Shown: piece after piece, positions 9,008 to 19,760 of the stretch
Position numbering within the stretch: the first letter of the stretch is position 1
How the letters are laid out: the number at the start of each line of letters is the position of its first letter
Assembly: GCF_001083805.1 (NCBI RefSeq)
Contig: NZ_JXSK01000004.1
Location: 62,001-126,000, forward strand
Length of the DNA stretch: 64,000 nucleotides
Source: Photorhabdus luminescens subsp. luminescens
GTDB lineage: Bacteria; Pseudomonadota; Gammaproteobacteria; Enterobacterales; Enterobacteriaceae
Reading direction: 5' to 3'
Translations under genes and position numbers: made by a program
The notes under the pieces: generated by a model
Databases searched by the model: none
What the model was told of the DNA's origin: nothing
The model's input: the letters and a program-made list of their open reading frames with translations, nothing else

Positions 9008-9259
9008 ATTGAATAAAGTAAATAAATTATTTTTCCGACCTATCACTAATTACAGCAATTCACTATCACTCACTTTTTAGATACTAAAATAAACTATTTT
9101 CCGCAAATAACAATATAACTATGCCCTTCATGTTATCATTCCCAATGGCTAATATAATCTTACAAAATCATAACATAATTTTTATCGATTATTTTAAAGT
9201 TCATAATAGATAATTTATTTTGTTAAATAAAATAACTTTAAAAAATTATATACTCTCAT

Positions 9260-9386
9260 TTAACAGATTTAAAGATTATTATTAACTTTTATTCTGTTAT
9301 TTAAGTAAAAACCCAAAGTATTGATCATTGATGTTTAAGCTAATACATCAGATCAGCATTCACTATATTAAAAATTGGAAACAAAA
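9260..9386 (+). promoter_or_regulatory. Leader and probable promoter of lipase D
   Basis: TTAACAGATTTAAAG (from 9260) followed by ATTATTATTAACTTT matches the leader block of copies B and C, with TTAACA in place of TTGACA. The ATG is 127 bases downstream, after TTGGAAACAAAA. The 250 bases between the ERIC element and this block are AT-rich, and I see nothing coding in them. Confidence 0.45.
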
Positions 9387-10496
9387 ATGACAATTTCTCT
9401 TGAAGATCAAAAAATAAATCTTGCGTTAGGCCTGATTATTAACTCGGGGAGTATAATAACAAATCAACCAGAACCCGCTATCGTTTCAGAAAATATTCAA
9501 AAAGCATTAGCAAGTAGTAAAGCAACCGCAAATAGATTCTCTATCGTTTGGGGACCTGCTGTTTTTCGTGTCGGTAGTGCTGATGTTAATAAAAAAAAGA
9601 GCGTTTCAGATAAAAAAGATGATCACGTTTTATTCATGGTGAAAGATCTCAACAATCCAAACGATTATCGAATTGTTATTCGCGGATCATGGTCTGCTGT
9701 TAACTGGTTTGATGAGAATTTCAATGTAGGCACAACTGAAAACTGGTCAATTTGGGATTCAAAAGCCCCCAAAGAGGCTAAAATTTCAAAAGGAACCCAC
9801 ATAACTTTAGACTACGTTGTTAACCAAATAAAGAGCAATAACCCTGCTGGTTATGGAGAATCATTGATTGAGGCAGTTGATAAAATTGCTCTGGAAGAAG
9901 GCGTACATAATATTACTCTTACAGGGCACAGTTTAGGCGGTGTGATGGCCTCTACGCTTGGTCTGTATTTAAAGAGACGTTATATTGATAAAGGAAACAA
10001 TAATATTCGTATTCATGTTTCCTCCTTTGCTGCCCCAACTGCCGGTAACGATGTTTTTGCATCCTATAGTGAATCTGTTTTCAATGGAACATTACTATCT
10101 AGCTATGAAAGTAATTTTCTCCGAATCCATAATCGTAAAGATATCGTTACCCTAGCCTGGAGTGTAAAAGGATTAGAAGAAATTAAGGTTCTCTATCCAA
10201 TATCAACTTTAATTGTTAACGGTTTTATTTCAGTCGTGAAGGATAAGAATTATACTCAACTTAAGCCAGATTTAGCTTTTACTGCGCCTGATTTAAAACC
10301 TTCTCAAGGTTTAATTGAAAAACTCGTATCTCAACACATTGATGCTTATGCTAAAGAGTATGGTATGAGTTTTATTGTAGTTAATGATCGTTCTAATCCA
10401 CCGACTAATTACGATATTGTTGTAATTAACGATGGTCAATCTCGCAATATTAGAAACTTTTTATCATCTCTCACTCAAGATGAAGATAATGCCTGA
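9387..10496 (+). CDS. Lipase D, GHSLGG alpha/beta hydrolase (paralog 4)
   Basis: A 369-aa paralog. I use ATG 9387 (MTISLEDQ) rather than the in-frame TTG at 9375, because the GGAAACAAAA site fits the ATG and the N-terminus then matches its sisters. TGHSLGG carries Ser182, shifted by a two-residue insertion near residue 65 (GSADVNKKKS). The probable acid is in HNRKDIVTLAW and the probable His in SQHIDAY. The tail TPLTQ-like end of other families is not seen; instead it ends in an acidic DEDNA, unlike copies B and C. Overall closest to copy A in the central region (LKPDLAFTAPDLK versus LTPDLSFTAPILK). No signal peptide; own leader and hairpin. Confidence 0.85.
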   Translation: MTISLEDQKINLALGLIINSGSIITNQPEPAIVSENIQKALASSKATANRFSIVWGPAVFRVGSADVNKKKSVSDKKDDHVLFMVKDLNNPNDYRIVIRGSWSAVNWFDENFNVGTTENWSIWDSKAPKEAKISKGTHITLDYVVNQIKSNNPAGYGESLIEAVDKIALEEGVHNITLTGHSLGGVMASTLGLYLKRRYIDKGNNNIRIHVSSFAAPTAGNDVFASYSESVFNGTLLSSYESNFLRIHNRKDIVTLAWSVKGLEEIKVLYPISTLIVNGFISVVKDKNYTQLKPDLAFTAPDLKPSQGLIEKLVSQHIDAYAKEYGMSFIVVNDRSNPPTNYDIVVINDGQSRNIRNFLSSLTQDEDNA

Positions 10497-10533
10497 TAAT
10501 TTCATCGTATTGAGCCCTTTTATAACTTAACCA

Positions 10534-10562
10534 AAATGGAACCTTGATTAAAGGTTCCATTT
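10534..10562 (+). terminator. 3' hairpin of lipase D
   Basis: ATGGAACCTT and AAGGTTCCAT form a perfect ten-base stem around GATTA, followed by TTACTACAATAAA. It is the best-preserved of the four hairpins. Confidence 0.6.
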
Positions 10563-10757
10563 ACTACAATAAAAATTTATTCCAGATAATTAACTACCCA
10601 CCAAGTTATTTCCGACAAGTCATCTTTCTGTCAAAATCATTCATGATGACCATTATCATATTAATTAAAATTTTTTTGACAAAAATATCACGTAATGGTA
10701 ATAAAATTCATTATCATCTGACGTTTCATAAAACAAACATGACAAAAGGAAACCAAA

Positions 10758-11312
10758 GTGGAATCCAAAAAGCTAGAAACCAGAAGATTAATATTACCTC
10801 CTTTAGAAAGTAAGGATTATATACAAATTCAAAAGATCTTTCCTCAGTGGGAAATTGTTCGTTATCTTACAGCAAGCACCCCGTGGCCCTACCCAGATGA
10901 TGGCGCCCTGGAATATATAAATAAGATCGCGCTACCATCAATGGCAGAAGGAAATGCATGGTTTTGGACTATAAGAAAGAAGGATGATCCATCAATAATA
11001 ATAGGAATGATATCGCTATATGATCAAGAAAATAATAATAGAGGCTTTTGGCTAGATCCACAATGGCATGGAAACGGGTTTATGACCGAAGCAGTCCAAG
11101 TAGTCACTGATTTTTGGTTTAATACCTTAAATCGCAAAGTACTCAGAGCGCCCAAATCCAGTGACAATATCCCTTCAAGGAAAATATCAATTAAAAGTGG
11201 TATGCGATTAATAAAGCTAGAGAATAAAGACTTTGTTAGCGGAAGAATGCTCTCGGAAACGTGGGAAATAACCCACGACGAGTGGAATAAAAATAATCCT
11301 CAAAAAGAGTAA
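10758..11312 (+). CDS. GNAT family N-acetyltransferase (RimJ/RimL-like)
   Basis: A 184-aa acetyltransferase. It opens LETRRLILPPLESKDY, typical of the RimJ/RimL branch that acetylates protein N-termini or small amines using acetyl-CoA. GFWLDPQWHGNGFMTEAV is the acetyl-CoA-binding motif A, with the Q/R-x-x-G-x-G/A signature present as H-G-N-G-F, slightly off consensus. RKVLRAPKSSDNIPSRKI corresponds to motif B, where the family usually has N.ASxRV. GTG 10758 is chosen because AAAAGGAAACC lies just upstream. It follows the lipase array and has no partner gene. Substrate cannot be predicted. Confidence 0.85.
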   Translation: MESKKLETRRLILPPLESKDYIQIQKIFPQWEIVRYLTASTPWPYPDDGALEYINKIALPSMAEGNAWFWTIRKKDDPSIIIGMISLYDQENNNRGFWLDPQWHGNGFMTEAVQVVTDFWFNTLNRKVLRAPKSSDNIPSRKISIKSGMRLIKLENKDFVSGRMLSETWEITHDEWNKNNPQKE

Positions 11313-11431
11313 TTGCCTTGCATATTTATGGGCATGCTTTTTTCTGAGCACTGCCCAAGTTTATGTTTATGGCAGAGAAAGAGCAAAATAATAGCCCTAA
11401 TGGGAAGCTCTAAGTTGCTCTTCATCACCCG

Positions 11432-12364
11432 TCACACCAAAGAGATAACATGTGCTATATCAGCAGACGTTTTTAACTTTCTTATCTCCTCAAACAGCAT
11501 TGTCGCCTCTTCATATTCTTTGCGCAAATAACCAAGCCACTGTTTAATCCGAGCAACATGATATTGCCCAGTATCACCTTGCTTTTCCAACCGAATATAT
11601 TTTTGCAATAGTTGAACAATATCCTGCCAGCACATTTTTGGCTCGTTATATTTCACCACTCGGCTCAAATTAGGAACATGAAGCGCCCCTCGCCCAATCA
11701 TGATTGCATCACAACTTGTCACACTCAGGCAATCCTGCGCGCTTTGCCAATCCCAAATCTCACCATTGGCAATAACCGGAATAGAAAGACGTTGACGAAT
11801 TTCACCAATCGCTTGCCAGTTAATACACTCCGCTTTGTAGCCATCCTCTTTGGTTCGCCCATGAACCGTAATTTCCGTCGCGCCTGCCTGTTGTACCGCA
11901 TCGGCAATTTCGAATTGCCGATCACCGCTATCCCAACCCAAGCGAACCTTAACCGTCACAGGCAAATGAGCAGGCACCGCTTCACGTATCGCTTTTGCCC
12001 CCTGATAAATCAGTTCAGGATCTTTCAGCAACGTTGCCCCACCGCCACTACCATTGACCGTTTTTGACGGGCAACCACAATTTAAATCAACACCATAAGA
12101 TCCCAATTCAATTGCTCGTGCCGCGTTTTCTGCTAGCCACTGCGGATATTGACCCAAAATCTGAACCCGTACCAATGTGCCGGATGGTGTTCGGCTTTGG
12201 TGACGTAATTCAGGACAAAGCCGATAAAAAGATTTTACCGGCAATAGGCTATCGACAACCCGTAAAAATTCCGTAATGCACAGATCATACTCATTGATTT
12301 CACTCAACAGTTCCCTGACCAAAGAGTCCAGCACACCTTCCATCGGAGCCAGTAAAACCCGCAT
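11432..12364 (-). CDS. dusC: tRNA-dihydrouridine(16) synthase DusC
   Basis: A 310-aa FMN-dependent enzyme that reduces U16 of tRNA to dihydrouridine with [22 protein letters not shown] at the N-terminus and [19 protein letters not shown] with catalytic Cys98 match the DusC subfamily; HGRTKEDGY and NGEIWDW are FMN/tRNA-binding landmarks. The start gives exactly the E. coli DusC N-terminus. It lies 16 bases downstream of rhlE on the same strand and is probably co-transcribed with it. In E. coli dusC maps elsewhere, so this pairing is a rearrangement. The C-terminus ends shortly after the conserved [12 protein letters not shown] helix, a few residues shorter than E. coli. Confidence 0.95.
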   Translation of the reverse strand: MRVLLAPMEGVLDSLVRELLSEINEYDLCITEFLRVVDSLLPVKSFYRLCPELRHQSRTPSGTLVRVQILGQYPQWLAENAARAIELGSYGVDLNCGCPSKTVNGSGGGATLLKDPELIYQGAKAIREAVPAHLPVTVKVRLGWDSGDRQFEIADAVQQAGATEITVHGRTKEDGYKAECINWQAIGEIRQRLSIPVIANGEIWDWQSAQDCLSVTSCDAIMIGRGALHVPNLSRVVKYNEPKMCWQDIVQLLQKYIRLEKQGDTGQYHVARIKQWLGYLRKEYEEATMLFEEIRKLKTSADIAHVISLV

Positions 12365-12380
12365 TCATTAACCTCTAGCA

Positions 12381-13652
12381 TTAGGCTTTATGGGATACAT
12401 CACGATTGCGGCTACGCTGACGCGAAGGTGCGCCAGAGCGACGATGGCTATTCTTCTGCTGATTATCGCCACGTGCCTGACGGCCATTTTGGATAGGTTC
12501 AGCCTTGATGGTCGGATCTGGCTCATAGCCGGGAATTGCCATACGAGGAATCTCCCGTTTTAGCAAACGCTCAATATCTTTCAACAATTTATGCTCATCA
12601 ACACAGACCAAAGAAAGTGCTTGCCCTGTCGCATCCGCCCGACCAGTACGACCGATACGGTGGACATAATCTTCGGCGACATTAGGCAATTCAAAATTCA
12701 CTACATAAGGCAGTTGATCAATATCCAAACCACGGGCAGCAATATCTGTCGCTACCAGTACTCTGATCCGGCCATCTTTAAAATCAGCCAACGCACGGGT
12801 TCTCGCCCCCTGACTTTTGTTACCATGAATGGCAGAAGCTGTTACACCATCTTTATTTAACTGTTCTGCCAAACGGTTGGCGCCATGTTTAGTTCGAGTA
12901 AACACCAGAACTTGCTGCCAGTTACGGCTACCGATCAAGAAAGAGAGCAGCTCACCTTTACGCTTTTTATCGACAAAGTGAACAAACTGTTCAATCTGTT
13001 CAGAAGCAGAGTTACGACGCGCAACCTCAACACTAATAGGATCATGCAATAATTTATTGGCTAAGTTTTTGATATCGTCAGAAAAAGTGGCCGAAAACAG
13101 CAAATTTTGCCGTTTCGGCGGTAATTTATTCAGCACCCGGCGGATATCATGAATAAACCCCATATCCAGCATACGGTCAGCTTCATCTAATACCAGAATT
13201 TCTACCCGCGATAAATCAACGGCATTTTGATGCTCAAGATCCAGTAAACGACCCGGTGTTGCGACCAAAATATCCACACCACCCCGCAATTTCATCATCT
13301 GAGGGTTAATGCTAACACCGCCAAAAACAACCAGAGAACGCAATCTGAGGTATTTACTGTAATCACGGACATTTTCACCCACTTGAGCCGCCAATTCACG
13401 GGTTGGCGTCAAGATTAATGCTCTGACTGGCCGACGCCCTTTCACCTGAATAGGAGAATCATTTAACCGTTGCAGCATGGGTAAGGTAAAACCTGCGGTT
13501 TTACCCGTGCCTGTTTGAGCACTCGCTAATAAATCTTTACCTGCTAATACGACAGGGATTGCCTGTTGTTGGATTGGCGTTGGCACTGAATAACCTTGTT
13601 CTTCAATGGCACGCAAAATATCAGCACTTAAGCCAAGTGATTCAAAACTCAT
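12381..13652 (-). CDS. rhlE: DEAD-box ATP-dependent RNA helicase RhlE
   Basis: A 423-aa DEAD-box helicase that remodels rRNA and assists ribosome assembly and RNA decay. Q-motif TPIQQQAIP is near residue 25, Walker A AQTGTGKT at 45-52, PTRELA and [12 protein letters not shown] (DEAD box) follow, then SAT, and HRIGRTGRA in the second RecA lobe. The tail after residue about 385 is Arg/Gln/Ser-rich and disordered, as in other RhlE proteins, but shorter than in E. coli (454 aa). The start MSFESLGLS matches the family. First gene of a likely rhlE-dusC unit; cecR lies divergently upstream, as in E. coli. Confidence 0.95.
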   Translation of the reverse strand: MSFESLGLSADILRAIEEQGYSVPTPIQQQAIPVVLAGKDLLASAQTGTGKTAGFTLPMLQRLNDSPIQVKGRRPVRALILTPTRELAAQVGENVRDYSKYLRLRSLVVFGGVSINPQMMKLRGGVDILVATPGRLLDLEHQNAVDLSRVEILVLDEADRMLDMGFIHDIRRVLNKLPPKRQNLLFSATFSDDIKNLANKLLHDPISVEVARRNSASEQIEQFVHFVDKKRKGELLSFLIGSRNWQQVLVFTRTKHGANRLAEQLNKDGVTASAIHGNKSQGARTRALADFKDGRIRVLVATDIAARGLDIDQLPYVVNFELPNVAEDYVHRIGRTGRADATGQALSLVCVDEHKLLKDIERLLKREIPRMAIPGYEPDPTIKAEPIQNGRQARGDNQQKNSHRRSGAPSRQRSRNRDVSHKA

Positions 13653-13948
13653 AAATAAGAAATGCTCCAGACTTCACCATTCCTGAACGCTATTCAGGGG
13701 CAGTTTTATGGGAAGAAAATCAGACGTGGTAAATACCACAAAGGAAAAAACACAAACTGCAATGCTCCATATCTGAATTATTATATCAGATATACTTTCT
13801 GAGGGTGCAACTAAAACTACAGCTATTTACCCGGTAATTTTCATGATCCATAACATTTTTATGCAATTTACATTGATTTACTATAAGTATAGAGTTAACC
13901 AATGATTGATATTTTGTTTAAGTCTTTTGATTATTTGCAACAGGATTC

Positions 13949-14641
13949 ATGTCCATGTCAGTCAACAACACCCAAACCGCCAGAGGCGAACAAGCTAAAC
14001 AACAGTTACTCGAAGCAGCTCTTGAAATTTTCGGTAAATCAGGACTGACCGGTGCAACAACTAGGGAAATCGCATTGCGCGCGCAACAGAACATTGCAGC
14101 CATAGCCTACTATTTCGGCTCTAAAGAAGGGCTTTATCAGGCAGTCGCCCAGTATATTACTGACACAATCAAGAAGGAGTTCACTCATCTTTTTAAAGAA
14201 ATTGATGACTTTTTTTCATCATCAACGACAGGTTCACCGGAAAATATATTGAGATTAATTCACGAAGGATTTCTTGGCGTTAATCGTCTGATGATTGAAA
14301 AAGAGAGTATTAATATCAGCCGGATAATGGCCAGAGAACAACTCGCCCCAACGGATGCCTATACTCTAATCCATGAGCAAGCGCTAGCGCCCCTCCATAA
14401 CAGATTAAATAAACTGATTGCCAGCTATATCGGCGCCGATGAACATCAGCTCTCTACCATGCTGCATGCCCACGCACTAATGGGAGAAATTCTCACTTTC
14501 AGAATGGCAAGGGAAACCTTATTACGTCAAACCGGCTGGAATAATATTGGACCCGAAGAATATAAATTGATTGATCAGATCCTGATCCAGCATATTGATT
14601 TATTACTTAATGGACTGAAAAAACATAATTCGAATAAATAA
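13949..14641 (+). CDS. cecR: TetR-family repressor CecR
   Basis: A 230-aa TetR-type regulator (former ybiH). The N-terminal helix-turn-helix covers about residues 20-62 ([19 protein letters not shown], then [11 protein letters not shown]). The C-terminal ligand domain contains [16 protein letters not shown] and [15 protein letters not shown], which match E. coli CecR. E. coli CecR controls the ybhGFSR exporter and rhlE, and both flank it here in the same arrangement. ATG 13949 is taken; an ATG at 13955 is also possible because MSMS repeats. It is 16 bases before ybhG, so likely the first gene of a five-gene unit. Chloramphenicol- and cefoperazone-related phenotypes are known for E. coli; the inducer here is unknown. 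Confidence 0.93.
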   Translation: MSMSVNNTQTARGEQAKQQLLEAALEIFGKSGLTGATTREIALRAQQNIAAIAYYFGSKEGLYQAVAQYITDTIKKEFTHLFKEIDDFFSSSTTGSPENILRLIHEGFLGVNRLMIEKESINISRIMAREQLAPTDAYTLIHEQALAPLHNRLNKLIASYIGADEHQLSTMLHAHALMGEILTFRMARETLLRQTGWNNIGPEEYKLIDQILIQHIDLLLNGLKKHNSNK

Positions 14642-14657
14642 AATAACAGGGAATATC

Positions 14658-15650
14658 ATGTACAACAAAAAGTTCACACTGGCAATATTAGTGGTCGCGA
14701 TTATTCTTGGCGCTATTTTAGGAAGTTACTATTATCAAGGTAAAAATGATAAAACTCTAACTCTCTATGGCAATGTAGATATACGTACTGTTAATCTTAG
14801 TTTCCGAGTCGGTGGTAAACTCGCCAACCTGCAAGTTGATGAAGGCGATACCATTACAGCTAATCAAGTGATCGGCCAACTGGATAATGGGCCATTTATT
14901 AATGCTCTGAATAAAGCGAAAGCCACTCGTAATAGCACTAAAGCACGTTTGGCTATGATGGAAGAGGGTTATCGCACCGAAGAAATTGCCCAAGTACGTT
15001 CGGAAGTTGCACAACGTGAAGCTGCCTGGCATTTCGCTGATAGTTTCCTCAAACGCCAGCAAGGCTTGTGGCAAAGCAAAGTTATTTCAGCCAACGAATT
15101 AGATGATGCTAGAACGAATCGTAATCAGGCATTAGCGGCTTTACAAGCAGCAAAAGATAAACTGAACCAGTTCGAAACCGGTTATCGTAAAGAAGAAATT
15201 GCAGAAGCTAAAGGCCAGCTTGCTCAAGCCGAAGCGGCGGTCGCTCAGGCTGAATTGGATTTACAAGATACTCAACTGACTTCTCCCTCACCGGGTACTA
15301 TCCTAACCCGCGCCATTGAACCCGGCACTATGTTGGCAGCCGGCAATACGGTGTTTACGCTTTCTCTGACTGACCCGGTTTGGGTTCGTGCTTATATCAG
15401 TGAAAGCTATCTTGGGCAGGCAACCCCCGGACGTGAAATTTTACTCTATACTGACAGCCGCAAAGATAAACCTTATCACGGCAAAATTGGCTTTGTTTCA
15501 CCCACCGCCGAATTTACGCCAAAAAATGTAGAGACCCTCGATCTACGTACCGATCTCGTCTATCGGTTACGCATTATTGTCACCGACCCAGATGATGCCC
15601 TGCGTCAAGGTATGCCTGTTACCCTGCATTTTTCTGATTCAGACAAATAA
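14658..15650 (+). CDS. ybhG: Membrane-fusion protein YbhG (HlyD family)
   Basis: A 330-aa periplasmic adaptor anchored by one N-terminal membrane segment (about residues 7-25, [19 protein letters not shown]). [18 protein letters not shown] is the first lipoyl half-motif; two long coiled-coil helices follow (about 75-195, with duplicated [14 protein letters not shown] and [14 protein letters not shown]). The second lipoyl and beta-barrel parts include [12 protein letters not shown] and [16 protein letters not shown]. It joins the YbhF ATPase and YbhS/YbhR permeases to an outer-membrane channel, presumably TolC. Start follows ACAGGGAATATC. Ten bases separate it from ybhF. Confidence 0.93.
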   Translation: MYNKKFTLAILVVAIILGAILGSYYYQGKNDKTLTLYGNVDIRTVNLSFRVGGKLANLQVDEGDTITANQVIGQLDNGPFINALNKAKATRNSTKARLAMMEEGYRTEEIAQVRSEVAQREAAWHFADSFLKRQQGLWQSKVISANELDDARTNRNQALAALQAAKDKLNQFETGYRKEEIAEAKGQLAQAEAAVAQAELDLQDTQLTSPSPGTILTRAIEPGTMLAAGNTVFTLSLTDPVWVRAYISESYLGQATPGREILLYTDSRKDKPYHGKIGFVSPTAEFTPKNVETLDLRTDLVYRLRIIVTDPDDALRQGMPVTLHFSDSDK

Positions 15651-15659
15651 GGGGCTGTC

Positions 15660-17396
15660 ATGAGCAGCGCTGCATATACGATAAAGTTGGAAAAAGCCGA
15701 GAAAACTTTTCCTAACTTGAGTCATCCTGCGGTATCCAGCTTAACCGCTGAGATCTACGGCGGCTCTGTTACCGGCCTTGTAGGGCCGGATGGAGCGGGA
15801 AAAACGACGCTGATACGCATGTTAGCGGGTTTACTGAAACCCGATAGTGGTTCTATTGAAATAATGGGGCTTGATCCGATAAAAAATGGCGTACAAGTGC
15901 GTTTTGAATTGGGCTATATGCCGCAGAAATTTGGCCTGTATGAAGATTTAACCGTATTAGAAAATCTGAACTTATATGCAGATCTGCGTGGCGTACTGGG
16001 TGATGAACGTAAGAAAACCTATGAGCAATTACTTACGTTTACCGATCTGACCCGTTTTACCGGGCGCCTGGCAGGCAAACTTTCAGGCGGTATGAAACAA
16101 AAACTGGGGCTTGCCTGCACTCTGCTTGGCAAACCCAAAATTCTGCTGCTGGACGAACCTGGCGTTGGTGTTGACCCAATAGCCCGCCGCGAACTCTGGC
16201 GCATGGTTCATGAACTGGCAGATGATGGCATGCTAATTCTCTGGAGTACTTCTTATCTGGATGAAGCTGAGCAGTGTCGTGATGTCCTATTACTTAATCA
16301 AGGAAAGTTGCTCTACAATGGACAGCCGCAAAAATTGACCCAAAAGATGTTCGGACGTTCTTTTCTACTTGATACCAAACAGAATTCCCGTAGAAAAACA
16401 CTGCAACACGCCCTTACCTTGCCACAAGTAACAGATGGCGTGATTCAGGGGAAATATGTCCGCCTTATTCTCAAACCTGACGCTACCCCGCAACAATTAC
16501 TTAATCAGCTTGAGCTACCAGATGCCGAAATCATTAAAGCCGCTCCCCGCTTTGAAGATGCTTTTATCGATTTACTTGGCGGCGGCTCTACCCGTCGTTC
16601 AGAACTGGCAGAGATTATGCCGCGGATTGCAGCTAACCCGACAGAAACCGTGATTGAAGCACAGGATTTAACTAAAAAATTTGGCGATTTTGCGGCCACT
16701 GACCATGTTGATTTTCAGGTGAAGCGCGGAGAAATTTTCGGTCTGCTTGGCCCGAACGGCGCCGGTAAATCCACTACATTCAAAATGATGTGCGGGCTTA
16801 TGGTACCCACTAGCGGTAAGGCACTGGTATTAGGAATGGATCTTAAAACCAGCTCCGGGAAAGCTCGCCAACATTTAGGTTATATGGCGCAGAAATTTTC
16901 TCTGTACGGCAACTTGACGGTTGAACAGAATTTGAAATTCTTTTCCGGCATTTATGGCCTGCAAGGACGTAAACAAAAAGAGAAAATTGACGGCATGATC
17001 GAAGCTTTCAATCTCAAATCTGTTTTACATCAAACCACCGACGAATTGCCTCTAGGATATAAACAGCGCCTTGCCCTCTCCTGTTCATTGATGCATGAAC
17101 CGGATATTCTGTTCCTGGACGAGCCGACTTCTGGTGTCGATCCGCAGATACGACGCGAATTCTGGTTACACATCAATGGGATGGTAGATAAAGGCGTCAC
17201 CGTTATGGTGACCACCCACTTTATGGATGAAGCCGAATATTGTGACCGAATAGGGCTGGTATTCCGCGGTAAATTGATCGCCGCCGGAACACCTGATGAT
17301 TTGAAACAATTGGTTGCTACCGATGAAAATCCTGATCCATCAATGGAACAGGCATTTATTGATCTGGTCATCAATTATGATGAGGAGCCACAATGA
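15660..17396 (+). CDS. ybhF: ABC exporter ATPase YbhF (two fused nucleotide-binding domains)
   Basis: A 578-aa protein with two ABC ATPase domains in tandem. The first has Walker [10 protein letters not shown] (42-50), signature LSGGMKQK and Walker [13 protein letters not shown]. The second has GPNGAGKST, signature-region LPLGYKQR (degenerate, no SGG) and [10 protein letters not shown]. The first Walker A has Asp in place of Asn, as in YbhF homologs. Together with YbhG, YbhS and YbhR it forms a drug or cation efflux pump; E. coli YbhFSR has been linked to tetracycline-class and Na+/H+ export. Its end overlaps the ybhS start by four bases (ATGA). Confidence 0.94.
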   Translation: MSSAAYTIKLEKAEKTFPNLSHPAVSSLTAEIYGGSVTGLVGPDGAGKTTLIRMLAGLLKPDSGSIEIMGLDPIKNGVQVRFELGYMPQKFGLYEDLTVLENLNLYADLRGVLGDERKKTYEQLLTFTDLTRFTGRLAGKLSGGMKQKLGLACTLLGKPKILLLDEPGVGVDPIARRELWRMVHELADDGMLILWSTSYLDEAEQCRDVLLLNQGKLLYNGQPQKLTQKMFGRSFLLDTKQNSRRKTLQHALTLPQVTDGVIQGKYVRLILKPDATPQQLLNQLELPDAEIIKAAPRFEDAFIDLLGGGSTRRSELAEIMPRIAANPTETVIEAQDLTKKFGDFAATDHVDFQVKRGEIFGLLGPNGAGKSTTFKMMCGLMVPTSGKALVLGMDLKTSSGKARQHLGYMAQKFSLYGNLTVEQNLKFFSGIYGLQGRKQKEKIDGMIEAFNLKSVLHQTTDELPLGYKQRLALSCSLMHEPDILFLDEPTSGVDPQIRREFWLHINGMVDKGVTVMVTTHFMDEAEYCDRIGLVFRGKLIAAGTPDDLKQLVATDENPDPSMEQAFIDLVINYDEEPQ

Positions 17397-18553
17397 ATAG
17401 CCCAAAGCAACATGCTCCACAGCAAGCTGTCCGCTTCTCTTGGTGGCGATTGAAAGCACTTTGCATAAAAGAGACAAAACAGATCTTACGCGATCCCACC
17501 AGCGGATTAATTTCTATTGTCATTCCATTGATTCTGCTATTTATCTTTGGCTATGGTATTAATCTCGACTCCAGTACCGTCCGTCTTGGTATTCTGGTAG
17601 AACAACAAAGTAAAGATGCTCGTGAGTTGATACAGGCTTTTGCCGGTTCGCCCTATATTGAACCTAAAATCAGTGATAATCGTCAGCAATTAATTAATAT
17701 GATGCAATCAGGGGAAATACGTGGACTGGTTGTCATTCCTGTTAATTTCGATACGCAACTTGCTCGCTCCGATGGTAAAGCACAAATTCAGGTGATCACT
17801 GACGGCAGTGAACCCAATACCGCCAGCTTTGTACAAAATTATGCCAAAGGAGTATGGCAGATTTGGCTACAACAAAGAGGGCAAGATCAAGGAAACACGG
17901 CTAATCCATTGATTGATATGCAGGTCCGTTATTGGTTCAATCCGGCGACAATTAGCCAGCATTTCATCATTCCCGGCGCAATCACCATTATCATCACCGT
18001 GGTTGGCGCCATTCTGACGTCATTGGTGGTTGCGCGTGAATGGGAACGCGGTACGATGGAAGCCCTGCTTTCTACTCAAGTTACCCGCACCGAATTACTG
18101 CTCTCTAAACTCTTGCCTTATCAAGTGCTCGGTTCATTCTCCATGCTGCTCTGTATGCTGGTGGCAGTATTCGTGTTAGATGTACCATACCGAGGCTCGC
18201 TGTGGATATTGTCCGCCATCACTAGCCTCTATCTGGCTACCGCCCTTGGTATTGGGCTTTTGATCTCTACGGTAACCCGCAACCAATTTAATGCAGCAAT
18301 GATAGCGTTGAATGTCGCCTTTCTACCTGCAATTATGCTTTCCGGCTTCATCTTCGAAATAAACAGCATGCCCGCCTTTATTCAGGTAGTGACTTATTTC
18401 ATCCCGGCTCGTTATTTTGTCAGTAGTTTACATACGCTCTTTCTGGCGGGAAATATCAGCACGGTATTGATGATAAATCTATTATTACTGATCGCCTCCG
18501 CTATTGTGTTTATTGGCCTGACTGCATGGAAAACCCAGCGGCGTCTGGATTAA
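17393..18553 (+). CDS. ybhS: ABC-2 type permease YbhS
   Basis: A 386-aa inner-membrane permease. It has one N-terminal transmembrane helix ([14 protein letters not shown], about 43-56) followed by a periplasmic loop, then a cluster of about five helices in the second half. [22 protein letters not shown] is the coupling region characteristic of ABC-2 exporters. It pairs with YbhR, the next gene 12 bases downstream, and couples to YbhF. Translational coupling with ybhF through the ATGA overlap is likely. Confidence 0.93.
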   Translation: MNSPKQHAPQQAVRFSWWRLKALCIKETKQILRDPTSGLISIVIPLILLFIFGYGINLDSSTVRLGILVEQQSKDARELIQAFAGSPYIEPKISDNRQQLINMMQSGEIRGLVVIPVNFDTQLARSDGKAQIQVITDGSEPNTASFVQNYAKGVWQIWLQQRGQDQGNTANPLIDMQVRYWFNPATISQHFIIPGAITIIITVVGAILTSLVVAREWERGTMEALLSTQVTRTELLLSKLLPYQVLGSFSMLLCMLVAVFVLDVPYRGSLWILSAITSLYLATALGIGLLISTVTRNQFNAAMIALNVAFLPAIMLSGFIFEINSMPAFIQVVTYFIPARYFVSSLHTLFLAGNISTVLMINLLLLIASAIVFIGLTAWKTQRRLD

Positions 18554-18565
18554 GAAGGAATTAGC

Positions 18566-19672
18566 ATGTTTTATCGTCTTTACACCCTGATTATTAAAGA
18601 ATTGCAGTCTCTACTCAGAGATCCGCAAACACGGGCTATCTTGGTTATGCCGGTTATCTTCCAGATGATCTTATTTCCTCTATCAGCAACCCTTGATGTA
18701 ACTAACGCGACTATTGCTATTTTTGATGAAGACAAAGGTAAAGCTTCTATTGAGCTCACCCAACGGCTGGCAAAATCAAAAGCATTTCCTGACGTGATAT
18801 TACTAAACCATTCACAAGAAATTCAGCCGATAATCGATCACCAGAAAGCCTTATTATTGGTACGTTTCCCACAAGATTTCAGTGCTAAGATCGCCAGCCA
18901 TGACCCAGTTTCCCTACAGGTATTGCTGGACGGACGCAATTCTAACAGCGCTCAAATTGCAGCGGGCTATATCCAAGAAATTGTCCTTAACTATCAACAG
19001 GAACTGATGGGTAACCTGCCGAAAGCCAATAATAGCGAGTTAGTCATCCGCAACTGGTATAACCCCAACTTGGATTACAAATGGTTTGTCGTGCCCTCTT
19101 TGGTGGCGCTAATTACCACGGTTGGAATATTAACCGTCACCGCGCTATCAATTGCACGTGAAAGGGAACAGGGAACGCTGGACCAGCTACTGGTTTCACC
19201 TATGACTACCTGGCAGATTTTCATTGGCAAAGCGGTCCCTGCGGTGATTGTCGCTACCTTTCAGGCAACTTTGGTGTTAGCTATTGGTATCTTCTGCTAT
19301 CAAATCCCCTTTTCGGGTTCACTCACGCTGTTTTACTGCGCCATGCTGATCTACAGTTTATCGCTGGTAGGATTTGGCCTGTTAATCTCTTCCCTTTGCT
19401 ACACCCAACAACAGGCGTTTATTGGCGTATTTGTCTTTATCATGCCCGCCATCTTAATCTCCGGTTATATTTCTCCGGTCGAAAACATGCCCGGATGGTT
19501 ACAAGATATCACCTGGATTAATCCTATCTGGCACTTTAACGACATCACCAAGCAAATTTATCTCAAAGATGCCGATTTCACGGTTATCTGGAGGAGTCTA
19601 TGGCCGCTTTTAGCCATTACTGCCACAACCGGTAATCTTGCTTATTGGTTATTTCGGCGGAAGATCGCTTAA
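18566..19672 (+). CDS. ybhR: ABC-2 type permease YbhR
   Basis: A 368-aa partner permease of YbhS with the same topology: one N-terminal helix, a large periplasmic domain and about five C-terminal helices. [20 protein letters not shown] is the cytoplasmic coupling segment, and [16 protein letters not shown] is the conserved stretch before the last helices. Ribosome site AAGAAGGAATTAGC. It is the last gene of cecR-ybhGFSR; a hairpin with tandem repeats in its loop follows at 19682. Confidence 0.93.
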   Translation: MFYRLYTLIIKELQSLLRDPQTRAILVMPVIFQMILFPLSATLDVTNATIAIFDEDKGKASIELTQRLAKSKAFPDVILLNHSQEIQPIIDHQKALLLVRFPQDFSAKIASHDPVSLQVLLDGRNSNSAQIAAGYIQEIVLNYQQELMGNLPKANNSELVIRNWYNPNLDYKWFVVPSLVALITTVGILTVTALSIAREREQGTLDQLLVSPMTTWQIFIGKAVPAVIVATFQATLVLAIGIFCYQIPFSGSLTLFYCAMLIYSLSLVGFGLLISSLCYTQQQAFIGVFVFIMPAILISGYISPVENMPGWLQDITWINPIWHFNDITKQIYLKDADFTVIWRSLWPLLAITATTGNLAYWLFRRKIA

Positions 19673-19681
19673 CAAGAATGA

Positions 19682-19742
19682 CCCTGCATTTTAGCTATGC
19701 TTAACCATTTTAGCTACGCTTAACTACTGTGCAGGGCTTTTA
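19682..19742 (+). terminator. Terminator after ybhR with a duplicated loop segment
   Basis: CCCTGCA (19682-19688) pairs with TGCAGGG (19730-19736), followed by CTTTTA. The loop holds two 19-base copies that differ at one base: CATTTTAGCTATGCTTAAC (19687-19705) and CATTTTAGCTACGCTTAAC (19706-19724). Confidence 0.6.
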
Positions 19743-19760
19743 TCAGAAGCAAATTAATGA

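Noticed and set aside
8837-9046. 69-codon minus-strand ORF after lipase C
   Set aside because: Translated ERIC and hairpin sequence.
10544-10813. 89-codon ORF overlapping the GNAT start
   Set aside because: A different frame from the acetyltransferase, AT-rich, includes the lipase D hairpin; no ribosome site.
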